Below the pieces are notes generated by a model. That model made no database searches. It was not told the origin of the DNA and was given only the letters and a program-made list of their open reading frames with translations. From contig CAICTM010000118.1 in the NCBI GenBank assembly GCA_903772945.1, positions 1 through 64,000 on the forward strand: 64,000 bases of DNA, in the 5' to 3' direction. This DNA is from Seminavis robusta (Eukaryota; Bacillariophyta; Bacillariophyceae; Naviculales; Naviculaceae). Numbering within the stretch: position 1 is the first letter of the stretch; the number at the start of each line of letters is the position of its first letter. This document shows positions 1 to 11,500 of the stretch, piece by piece. The position numbers and the translations under genes were made by a program.

Positions 1-1340
1 CGATGCCAGTGAAGGCGCGACGTGATGACTTTGGTGTACCCAATGCTTTTATTCAGACAGCATTGCCGCAAACCCAAGGATGGTGGTGATAGGGTGATCA
101 TGAAAATTGAAGGCATTCTTGCAGAATTGCTTGTGGAAATCGACCCAGACACTTACAAGCCATTCCTTGTCTTATGAGAAGGGGAGACCTATCCTCTACG
201 TTGTGGTACTGAAGGCACTTTATGGAATGCTCATTGCGAGTCTACTTTGGTACAAGCATTCCGCAAGGATTTGGAGTCTATTGGTTTTGTATCAACCCCT
301 ATGATCCTTGTGTCGCCAACAGGATGGTCAATGGCAAGCAACAGACTATCCGTTTCCATGTCGACGACCTCATGTCAAGTCATATGATGGCCAAGGTGAA
401 TGATGATTTCCTGGCCTGGTGCAACGAGAAGTATAGGTACCTACGGTGCTGTCAAAGCAACCAGAGGACCCAAGCACGACTATCTAGGGATGACGATTGA
501 TTTTCGGAGCCTGGCAAAGTCAAGATCTGATATGATTGACTATTTGACCAAGGTGCTCGAAGAGTTCCCTGTAAACTTTGATCATGTTCGTACTGTTCCG
601 AGTGCAGCCCCAGCTGATTTGTTTTCTGTGGGTGAGGTGACAATCTGGACCCTGCACGAAGGATACTGACACGAAGGATACCTTCCACACGAATACAGCA
701 AGCTACTCTTCGCCTGTAAACGTGCTCGTCCAGACATGCAGACATTGACTACCGTCCTTTGTACTCGAGTGAAACAGCCGAACCAGAACGATTGGGAAAA
801 CTTCTCCAAGGCCTCAAGTTTATTCAACAGACTTTGAATGACAAGCTCATCCTCCATGCTGACGACGTTCGTATTATCGATGGTGGGTTGACGCGAGTTT
901 TGCTGTTCATCCCGACTATCGATCCCATACTGGAGGAGTGTCAGTTTCGGCCGCGGTGACCCATTGCTGTCTCTAGCAAGAGAAGCTCAACGCTCGCAGC
1001 AGTACCGACGCCGAACTCATTGGAGCCGACGATGTTATGAGCCTTTGTTGTGGACAAGTTATTTCTGGAGGCTCAAGGTGTTGATGTTCTAGGAGAACAT
1101 CCTTTATCAGACAACAAGAGTGCTATATTCTCGCTGAGAATGGTAAGAGCAGCGCCGGTAAGCGTACTCGTGCTCTGAATGTTGCGTTTCTTCTTTATTC
1201 ACACCAAGTGAAGCAGGGAGAATGTACGAGTGGTGTTTGTCCCACACAGGACATGCACGGGGACTTTCTCACGAAGCCCCTTCAAGGTGCCCTTATTCCA
1301 TGCGCATCGCGCTTTTATTATGGGGCATCTCTCCTATTTA
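1..1340 (+). mobile_element. Ty1/copia LTR-retrotransposon fossil (RT and RNase H part)
   Basis: Translated pieces match the copia pol polyprotein. There is a reverse-transcriptase stretch with KALYGM, ASLLWY and NPYDPCVANR, followed by FHVDDLM (the YVDD-like active-site region) and KHDYLGMTIDF. An RNase H-like part follows, with TDAELIGADD, DNKSAI and a histidine-containing stretch ending in DFLTKPLQG. Order and spacing are those of the 3' half of copia pol. The element starts outside the window. It is clearly broken in several places and is an old, non-functional copy. No clear flanking LTR was identified. Confidence 0.8.
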
Positions 1341-1540
1341 GTTTAGTTTTAATCGTTCCGTGGATCCATTAGGGAACACGGCAGAGTGTGTTGCCGGTCT
1401 AGATATTTAGCGGACCCGGATTAGAAAAAGACCGCACCACCGTAGGAATTTAAGAGAAACTGGCATTCTCAGATCCAGACTTCAAAGCGACCAGCCAGAA
1501 AGATCACTTTTTCTTCACAGCTCGCCCAAATCAACAAATT

Positions 1541-2700
1541 AACCTTGATATTACTAGTAGCTGCAGTGTTATTAGACCCAACAAAGAAGGAGGTTGAACG
1601 TCTCTGCGAGGAGATACTCAAGAAGGTGAATCGCTCCGAGTGGGCGGCACAACTTTATCATTCCCAAGAAAGAGGATCTGTACGATTCATCTCTGATTTT
1701 CGGGAACTGAACAAAAGGATCGAGCGAAGCCTTATCCTATCCCAAAAATACAGGACATGCTCTTGAACCTAATGGTTCAAGTGCGCTACTAGTCTAGACC
1801 TGAACAGGGACACTACCACATCGAGCTATCACCTCACTCGAAGCAACACGTACCATTGCACTCCGAGGGAAAGCGAGTACCAGAGGTTGCCAATGGGCCT
1901 ATGTAATAGCCCGACATCTTCCAAAGGAAGATGAAAACACAGCATGCATGACTTAGAAAATGTCCGTGCATACATTGATGATAACTCATCCTAACTGACG
2001 TCGATCTGACAGATCGCGTTGAATAGTTAGATGCCTTTCCAAAGACTTCAAGAAGTCGGGGTTGAAATCAACACTACAAGGCCTCCTCGAAAGGAAGAAC
2101 TGGAGTATCTAGACAGTTGGACTACTCGAGAAGGAATCCAACCTTAACAAAAAGATAACAGATGTGATCCAGCTATTGCTCTTCCTACACAACAGGAAGG
2201 AACTTCGTAGATTCATTGGACCAACGAACTACCAAGGGCTGCTCTAAGACAGCAGACGGAGTAACCACCGTTCTGAAACAGACGTGTGTTACCCAGTATC
2301 CATGACCGGTGTCATGGACAGAGAACGTGAGTCCCGCAGAGGTCGAGAAGACTCTCCGGGATGAAATGGAATTCTCGCAAGTTCACGCGCGTCAATCGTG
2401 ACAAGCTCACTACATCCGTTTCAAAAAAACCGGAAATACATTAAGAACGTCGCCAACGACTTATCCAAAAAAACCGATAAGGAGAACAGACACGTGTCCC
2501 TCATACAACAATGTCAACGATACAGAATGATTCATCAGTATCAAAACCGTTAGTACGGTCAGCCAACGCACAAGGTCCTTACACAACAGACGAGTCAAAT
2601 ACAATGGCACTGTACGGCTCGACTATACTACCGCCAGTAGCGGCACAGTCTACCAGACTTGGAACATAAGGTATTTACACCCATACAAGGCCTGATCCCC
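1541..2700 (+). mobile_element. Ty3/gypsy-like retrotransposon fossil (RT region)
   Basis: A second, different retroelement lies downstream of the copia remnant. Readable pieces include RFISDFRELNKRI, PYPIPKIQDML and a region with SLDLN followed by the HIELSPHSKQ-type stretch. This is the order of a Ty3/gypsy reverse transcriptase. Farther on (about 1960-2260) there are weaker pieces compatible with the end of RT and the start of RNase H. The copy is heavily decayed with many breaks, so it is older than the copia piece or less constrained. Confidence 0.65.
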
Positions 2701-2919
2701 TTGTAGGATTGCCATCGTGCGACGCACAGTTCTACATCCAATCTCCGGAGAGTGCCCCGCACTTTAATTCATATGTTCTCCTTGTCCGACTGATGTCCTG
2801 CCTTCCGTGACCCTTGTCAGGGGGCGAATGCAGCAATACACGGCTCTTAGCCTTATTCGCGACTCCGATCCTAGATAGGGTTTGAGTTCGACTCATGACT
2901 GAGCTCTCGTGAATAGTTA

Positions 2920-3245
2920 TTAGACAGGGTTCTCAATGACCGCCTAGTCATTACTAGGTTGATTGATGAAACACGCTCTAGATATTAAGCCAGCGTGGAG
3001 TACTTCCACGCTACTAGATAAATGTAGACGAATCTTCCACGCGTTCCGTTTTTGATCGTGGAGTGAGTAGGATTGCTACCGCAACCTACTCTATCACACT
3101 CTTACAGTCTCCCGCGGAGTTCAGATCTACGATCTTTTATTGTGGATCTCTCTCGTTGATTAGTTTTCATAGCTTTCTAATCCTCTCATAACTTTCATTC
3201 TCTCAAACTCAAAACACTCGAAAGATCTTTACACTAGCTTTTAGC
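2920..3245 (+). mobile_element. possible LTR or 3' end of the gypsy-like fossil
   Basis: The stretch directly follows the gypsy-like remnant. It is non-coding, AT-rich and carries short inverted motifs (CCTAGTCATTACTAGG at about 2942 and CAGCGTGGAGTACTTCCACGCT at about 2992-3013). It ends in a T/C-rich tail, as LTR U5 regions often do. No second copy exists in the window to prove terminal repeats, so this is an inference from position and composition only. Confidence 0.3.
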
Positions 3246-5510
3246 GTAGTGCAACATGGTGCCTCTTGTTGTCTATCACAGGAAGAGGTGTAGGCTGTAC
3301 TTGGTGGCAACACTGGATCTCAGCTCTTGTTGCAGTGCAATAAAGGCTGGCTCAACTGTAATCTGGAATCCACAAAGATGACCTCCAGGAACCTTACTAT
3401 GGGTCTGGAAAATTCAATCTAGGTGTAGTTGAATAAGGTAGCCAGTGTAGAGGGGCTGGGACTTGCTTCCTGAATTGCTGTGGTGCTGGGAACTGGCTTG
3501 GTTTGTGGAGGTTTTGCCTCACTGGAAGCTAGCTTACTGGGATCAATGAATCTCCCCACAAAAGCTCCTAAAATTCAAGGTGAGATATCCACTGACCAAT
3601 GGAAGGGTGGCGGTTGCAGTGGTGACACTTTCAGCCAAGCGAATCGGCCTCTTGGTGTCTCCGTGGCTCTGCGAGTTACCCAAATCGGTGGCTCCGTAGA
3701 GGAAGATCGCGATCACCGGCGTCGTGCCGAATTCAATGACTCGACCACGTGAACACCTTAAAATGTGAGCGCAGCGAGCTTACGTAAGGTGAGCCTGCTT
3801 TCGGAACGGGGGAACGCTTCACGTATAAGTCTTCGAGCGGTACCAGAAGCTCCGGGATCGCAATGGAACTCGCAAACTGACTCAAAGCACGTCAAATAAG
3901 TACCGTATAAATCGAATACTGTACGGAGGTTTTGATTGCCTTAGCGGCTTCCGTGGATTTCTTTTGCAATGTTCCGCGACGGAAACTCGTGACACTCGAA
4001 AACTGCACGGACAGGCTGAAGAGATAAGCCTCGGTCTTGACCAATAAAGCACGTAAATCAATGGAGGATTGCAAAGCGATAAGCCCGTATCCTCGAACCG
4101 TAAAAGCGTTGCTCGATGGCCAGGTAAGTGCAAAACAATTAGTCTAGACTTCACTCGGAGACTCCACAGGGGTACGTTGCGCTTGCAGCTTCTTCTTTCG
4201 AGCGAATTGGCTGATGCTGTTTGATGGTTAGTTACGTATCGGAAGAATCAGGCAATGGCGTCGTGGCTGAGGTTGTCAGAATATAGGTCCTCAAGGCAAT
4301 GGTATGTCTGTTGGCGTTGTAGTTGTATTGGTAGATGGTCAACAAGAAGGCTCCTGTCACTGTGGTGGTGGCTGGAACTATCAAAATCGACCAGAAGGTT
4401 GTTGACTTAGGACTTCAAAAGTAGGCTTGAAAATCAACACCAATTCCAATGAAATCAACTGTAGACCAATATATTGTAGTGTAATTCGAAGAGATCCTTT
4501 TCTCGCCAAGGAGGTCTCTTCTTCCCTTAAGAACTGCCTTCAAATCTATGCTGATTGTTAATCCAATAAGTTTCAGTTCCAGTACTCAAGTAGTGGACTG
4601 GACCTCGCTGAAACCCTTCCTCAGGTACAGCGGTAGTCAGGCAGTTCAGGGAGCCTTGTCGTGCCTCAGGAGTGTTCCAACACCTCCAGTAGGCACCAAG
4701 CCAAGGACTTGACCCTGTTAGTCAGACAGGAGGGCCAGCAGAGCTCTCTGCTGGGCCCTTTTGGGCCAGCTCTCCTCAGGAGCTGGGAGCCTTCGTTATT
4801 CAATCGTGCAGTGGCAGTCTGGGAACAGTACTATCTGCTACCTCCTACTGCTTCTGCCCGGCCTCAACAGGATAGGAATCAACTGCTGCGGTATCAAAGG
4901 GCTACAAGCTAATCAGGATCGGTTTCAATCTTTCGTACTATTTTCTTAACTATGATGGAAAGGACGATCCTTTCTTGCTGCTTTGGCTGGAGATAAGCCA
5001 GCTGTGGGTGCTGGAGCTGTAGGCCAGCATAGCTGTTGGAGCTATCTCTGACGGAATCCAGAGCTCTCGCTCCTAGACTGTATCGCTAGGAAGGAGCAAG
5101 GTAGTTGATGATGGTCAGGCTAGGTAGCAAAACGGGCTAAAAGCAAAGCAAGGTAGAGGAGAACATCTGCTGGGAAATGGCAGGGAGAGGCGGGTTTTTC
5201 AGATTCATGGGGATGCGAGCTCGAGCAGAGCTACTGGTACTATTAATAGTAGACCACGAGTACCTGGTACCAGCAGTACCAGGTACCAGTACTGTACTAG
5301 CTAGTATCGAGATCCATGACGAACAGCACTGCGTGATTCAGCCACTCCCGTGGTAACATTGCGCCAGTGACATTGAAACATGCATCTTTACGGAGTTTAA
5401 ATTTTTGAATTGATGTGTCTCACATTTTGAAGAAACGGACACTTATTCGTTCATTCCTCCATTCCTCCCCGTCGAAGGGTTCGGAGCTGTTGCCAGATGA
5501 GCAAAGGACC
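3246..5510. other. intergenic region, no supported gene
   Basis: About 2.2 kb without a convincing coding region. The part from 3250 to 3560 and from 4250 to 5170 is CTGG/TTGG-rich and looks like old repeat DNA. The short open frames here (for example 3480-3752 and 4661-4912) have no recognisable domain. At 5240-5300, just before the first coiled-coil gene, is a cluster of GGTACC/GTACCAG words with short palindromes. The promoter and 5' leader of the downstream gene must lie in the last few hundred bases. Confidence 0.6.
5259..5290. repeat. GGTACC-rich inverted repeat
   Basis: TACCTGGTA is followed six bases later by its exact reverse complement TACCAGGTA, then more GTACCAGTAC words. It can form a short hairpin with a small loop. 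It lies about 230 bp upstream of the likely start of the coiled-coil gene and belongs to the class of palindromic words that recur in intergenic DNA across this window. No function is evident. Confidence 0.5.
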
Positions 5511-8500
5511 ATGACGACAATGCTTCGAACCAGCTTTGATGTTTCTGACACTGAGGCCGACGCGAAAAGGATAAGCCCAACGTCAGTGGCGGATTTTGAA
5601 GTGCACCTGTCGTCCGCTTCCACCAAAAATGGAGGTCGGAGAGAAAGATCGTTTCTAAGCAGGGGTAGCAAAGGGGATGCTGCTGCTGCTGCCAACAATG
5701 CTTCCAGCGGCGGCAATAATGGTCCAAACGACCAAATGCTTCTGATCAATCAGCTGAAACGACAAGTGACCAGTCTTGAGCATGACAAAGCTAGTCTCGA
5801 ACAGGAACTGCTCAACCAAATTAATATGGTTGTTTTTGATAAGGAGACCATGGTGACTTGTTTGCAGGAAAAATTGTTGGAGAGTGAGAAACGCTACAAG
5901 GCCGAAAAACAAGCCCATCTCGACACTCGCACTAGTATTCGACAGCACCGCCTCTCTTCCACGGGTGATGCCAAGTTGGAAGTATTTCGATTGGAAGATG
6001 AAGTGCTGGAGTTAAGGGACAGCAAGGAAGAGTTGGAATCAGAGATCAACAGAATCAAGGCTGAAAAAGAAAAGGAAGCCAAGGATTTTTTGACACAATT
6101 CACCACCATGGAGAAAGATTTCGAGGCACAGCTCGAAACCGTCAAGGACGAAACGATTATGCGTATTGAAGAGTTGGCACGGTCTCATGCAGGAGTTTTG
6201 GAGGAGATCGAAAAGGCAGAGGCTGAGCGTATCGAGGAAATGAAACAAGCGCAAACATTGACGCTTGCAGACATGGAGCGCGAGTTATTTCAACGGTACC
6301 AACGAGACTTGAAAGAAGCCGAGCAGCGGCTGGAAGCACAAGCGGCCAAAACAAAAGCTCTCGAGGAACAGTTGCAAGAAAGCAAGATGGCACACGAGGA
6401 AGAGCTTGCCAGTACTCAGAATATGATTGATTCACTGGATGATACCAACAATCGACTATTGTGTCAAGTCACGGAATTGAGCAGTCAGTTACTCAACGAG
6501 CAGACTACGAATTTGGATCTCTCAGCATCAATGGAGGAAAGCAAGGCTGCACTAGAAGAGGTTTACGACGAAAAGATCAGGGTACTTCGGGAGGATGGGG
6601 CGACTCTCAAGGACAAACTGTCGACAGCGGAATCGGAGAGCTCTTCGCTGCGAGTTGACTTGATAGATCTAAAGGACAAGCTGTTGACGACAGAATCCGA
6701 AAATTCTGCGCTTCAAGCTCAATTGGCAACCGTCAAGGACAAGCTCTCCACATCTGAATCTCAACAAGCAAAGAACCTAGATTTATTGGAGCTTGAGACA
6801 TCCAAATTTGAGGTATGCCAGGCACAGATTACAGATCTCTCTGATAAGCTATCCACAGCTGAAGCTGAGAACACCACACTTCAAGCTCAATTGGCAACCC
6901 TCAAGGACAAGCTGTCCACATATGAATCTCAACGAACAAAGAATCAAGATTTCTTGGAGCTTGAGTCATCCAAGTTTGAGGTATCCCAGGCACAGATCAC
7001 AGATCTCTCTGATAACCTATCCACACTTGAAGCTGAAAACACCACTCTGCAATCTGAATTGACAACCCTCAGAGACAAGCTGTCCACATATGAAATGCAA
7101 CAAACAAAGAAACAGGAACTATTGGAGCATGAGACATCCAAGTTTGAGGTATGCCAGGCACAGGTTATGGATCTCACTGACAAGTTCTCGGCAGCTGAAT
7201 CTGAAATTTCGAAACTGCGAAAGTCTTTGGAACAAAAGAAAACTGAGTTAGGCCTATGCGAGGCTGAAGTGGCAACTCTCTCCCATACTCTGTTCACAAC
7301 TCAATACGACAAATCTAAGCTTGAAGACTCATTGGAAGAGAAAGCATCTGAGCTAGAGCAATGCCAGACTGAGGTGAAAGCGCTTTCCGATAAGCTTTCT
7401 GCGGCCGAATCTGAAAAATCAAAAGCACGAGAATCCTTGGAGCAACGGACATCGGAACTAGAGCTATGTCAAAAGGATGTGACATCTCTTTCGACTAGAC
7501 TAATTGAGAAAGAAGCAGAAAACAAATCCCTGCACTCCAAAATGGAGGAGCTCCAAACAGCTCTTGAAAACGAGGTCGCATCGCTGCAAGAGCTGCTATC
7601 CGATACGGTGAATGAAAATGAAAGGCTTCTGGGATCATTGGAACAGAATGATAGCACCAGCTCAGAGTTGAGAGAGGACATAGTGGAAAAGGTAAAGAGT
7701 CGACACGAGGGCGATAAGGTCAAAACCCTAGAAGAGGAGCTCCGGCAACGTCGGGAGCAAATCGACTCCCTTGTGGCTCAGCTAGCAAAAGAGATGTCCG
7801 CCAACACTACGTTGAAGGAACGCGTGGATTCCGCTTCAACGTGTCAGCCGCAAAGTGATGATTTGGATAAGCAAGTCGAGTCAGAGAGAGCGACGTACGA
7901 GTCGCGTATTGCCGACCTCGAGGCAAACACCGCCGAGCACGTTTTTACCATAGCAACGCTGGAGACAAAATGCGCGGAGCTCCAAGAAGAAATCGACGTG
8001 ATCAATCTACTCCTAGACGAAGAGAAAGACGCCAACGCATCCTTGCAAAAGTCGGTGGGCGCTTATTCAGTTGTCGACAAACGGGCCAATGAAGCTCGCT
8101 CAGCCATGCAAGGTGAAATTGATAGGTGTACTTCTGAACTGGAAGTGATGTCAGCTGAGGTTAGGAATCTACAATCTAAGCTTGTAGAAAAAGAGGCAAC
8201 GTTGGCAGAAGCGATTTCGCTCAATGACGACTTGCGAGCATCTCAGCAGAAGGATGAAGAATTGAGTTCATCAATGCAACAAGAATTTGAAAGGGCTCAC
8301 TCACAAAACGAAGACTTGAGACAGCGCATGCACACGATACAATGTAAAAACAAGGAGCTTATGCAGAAGCTTGATGATGCTATCTCCTCGGAGTCTTCTC
8401 TGAAACAAGCAAAATCAGAATTGCAAGCCACTTTGCAAGAGAGAGAAAGTGACATAGGAGAATTGGAAAGCCAAGTGCAGGAACTCCTAGAAAACCAAGT

Positions 8501-11500
8501 TCAGGAACTCCGGGAAGAAGTTGAACGTGAACAAGACGCTCGTGCGATGCTGACGCAGTCTTTGGAACAGAAAGAGCAGGCCCGGTGTTCAGCGAACCAG
8601 AGAGCATGGGAACTCGAGGGACAACTTCAGAAGTTGCAAAGTTTGCTAGAAGAAAAAGAACGCGACATTTTGATTTTGACGGAAGAAACGAAAACCTGTT
8701 ATGAAATCCATCATTCACTCGAAAGAAAGTACGCAGATCTTGATGCCGCAGTTGAGCCTCTCAGAGCTACTGTCGAGTTGGAAAGGGAGGTTAACGCTGA
8801 ACTCAGACATTCGTTGGGAAGTTGCCAGACTTTGCAAAAAGATGCCGAGAATTCTACCAAAACCTTTGAGCTCGACAGAATGTCATTGCTGAATCGTATT
8901 GGCGGCCTCAAAGAGGAGCTAAAAGAGTCCGAAGCAACTCGTCAATGTCTTGAATGTTCCCTCGCGGAGCTTCAGGCATCGGAAGAGCAGAAAAACGAGA
9001 AAGCGGTTGCAGATGAGAAGGACCTGTGTCTTCTCCGTGATAGAACTCGTGAACTTCGACTGCAGGCACAAAAACAGTCTCATCTCGTAAACATCTTCAA
9101 AGCATCACTCGAAGGTTCACAGAGAGCAAATTCCGCGCTCGAGCTAGAGCAGCGCCTCCTCACAGAACGCTTTCATGCACAGTCCAAAGATCTCGATACA
9201 ATAGTAGTTGCTAAGTCGAAGCTGAAAACTGTATTGGACGAAACGAGTGCAAAATTGCTCGAGGCTAAAGAGCAAGCAGAACAACAAACACGTGAGCTCG
9301 AGTCAGTACGGAAGTTGGTCGATGTGCACGAAGAGAGGGCGTCGTCGCTGAGCTCTCGGGTCAAACGTGAACAAATAGCCAACATGACGCTTCAAGCAAG
9401 GGTAGAGAAACTTCGAAGCGATAATTCTGAGCTCCAGAGTATAGCGGATAGCTATAAACTTGCCTTGTCGGCAACCGAAAAGAGGTACGTGAATGTTGCT
9501 ACAAACGAGATTTGTCCAACACCAGAACTTGCCGAGGAGCAGCTGGAAGACACCGCAGCAGTCGAGACCAGCATTGCTGAGCAAAAAGAATCAACTAGCC
9601 CTGGTCAGAACCCAGAGGCAACCATGCCAACCCAAGAGCCAGATACTGAAGCACGAAATGACCCAGGTCAAGTGTTTCAAGACCCTTCGAACGCAGAGGC
9701 ACCCATCGCAACCCAAGAGGAAGATACTGAAGCACGAAACGACCCAGATCAAATATTCCAAGATCTTTACTCGAAACTTTTGCTTGCTTCGCTGAAAGAA
9801 GAGAACTTGGAGCTCCGCACTGAGTTGGACGAGCTGAAGCAAACTGAAGAAAGGGTTGTCGAATTAGAAAATGAGAAACGGGCTCTCCTGAATGAAATAA
9901 GTGATCTTCAAAACAACCTGGATCAAAAGCTGTTACCTGCACCAGATTCAAAGGCATCGCTCGAGGAACAACAGATGGAATCGATAGTTCGGGCCACTCT
10001 CGACGAACAGACGTCAAAAGACGACGCTATTGCTGTACTCCACAAAGAACGGGAAGCACTGCAATCTGAAATCGAAGCTCTTCGCAATCAGCTAGAAGAG
10101 GCCACAGCTGTAGTATCTGATCAGTCCAGCAGCGACGTGCCCTCTCAGATTGCGCTACAAAAGCTTTTGCTAGTTGACGAAATAAGCGAGGAAACCGGTA
10201 GCAGTGTATCACTGAGCGATGTGGTTGTCTGTACGCCAGCCCACGGGGGATGTCCTTGCGTCTCTGGAATTGACATCCTGAAACGAAATAACAGGCAGCT
10301 TCGAGATCAGCTCAAAGCTCTGCAACAAGGGCAGGTAGGCGGGGACAAACCTCTTATAGTTGACAACAATTTACTATTGCATGTCAATGACATCAGCATT
10401 GGGAGTGAGGATGAAGGCACTGGCCCCAATGATGAGAAGGTTGAAACTGACTTGCAAGATCCGATTGAGGAAGCATCGAAGGTAGAACACAATGTTGAGG
10501 CATCAACAACGAATGAACAGGAACAACTTGTTGCAGAATTTGACGAGAAGAAAGCTCAGCTGCAAGATCCGCCGGAGGAATCAACCAGGAAGAATATGGA
10601 GCAACTTGAAGTGGACCTTGCCGAAGAAAAAGCCCTGAGAGAGACTGCAGAGGCAACATGTGCTGTTCAGATGGAAACCATAGAAACGCTTGAACAAAAG
10701 TTAGAGGAAGCCGAGTCCGCCGCTTCTAGTCTTGAAGAGCAAATCAACAATCTGCGAGAAAGCTCCGATGCCAAGGAAAGCGAGGAGGCCGCAAAGTTGG
10801 CCGACCTGCAGAAGGAACTAGATGGTACAAAGGAATGGCTCGAGAAGGGACTAGATGAAGTAGAAGAGTTGAGATCGAAGATCAAGGAATCTGCCCAGCT
10901 CTTGGAGGACGAGGAGGAGAAGAACCAAATACTCTGCAATCAGATTGAGAGACTGGAGACTGAGTTGTTCGATACAAAGAAGTCCATTGCCATTAACCTG
11001 GAGGAGGTAGAAAGACTTCAAGATTGTCTAGCTGCCGGTGAAGAGGAGACCGAGGAGTCACGAAAGCTGCTTGAATCGTTCAAAGGGGCCGCTGAGCACT
11101 GGCGGATCGAAGCGGATCGGTTCAAACAGCGTATGGAAGAGGCGATTGCTAAGCAGCTGGAACGTGAGTCGAAGCTAAAGCTCGCTTACAAACGAGAAGT
11201 AGGAGAGTACAAACTTCGCGTGGAAGAGTTTGAACAGAGATTGCTCGAGGAGAATGAGAAGCTCCGTGCGGAGATTCGGGCGTCTGGCGTCGGTTCTGTG
11301 GACGAGTTTCAACGTCTCTCTTCCGAGCTGGAACTGGCAAAACGAAGGGCAGAGGAATGCGAGTCGCTGCAAGCAGAGATATCATCACTGAAGCAAGCTT
11401 TGGAGGATGCTGAAGCCAAGGGTCAACAAGCCGCAGATCTGCAAAAGATTCAAGGGGAAGAGGGGAATCTTCGCAAAGAGCTAAGTGATACCAAAGAACA

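Noticed and set aside
3480-4912. Short open frames in the left spacer
   Set aside because: All below about 95 codons, without domains, in DNA that looks like degraded repeat sequence.
5415-5510. Start of coiled-coil gene 1 at a GTG upstream of the first ATG
   Set aside because: GTG starts are not expected in a nuclear eukaryotic gene, and an in-frame ATG exists at 5511. The same reasoning moved the starts at 55638, 48307 and 39419 to downstream ATGs.
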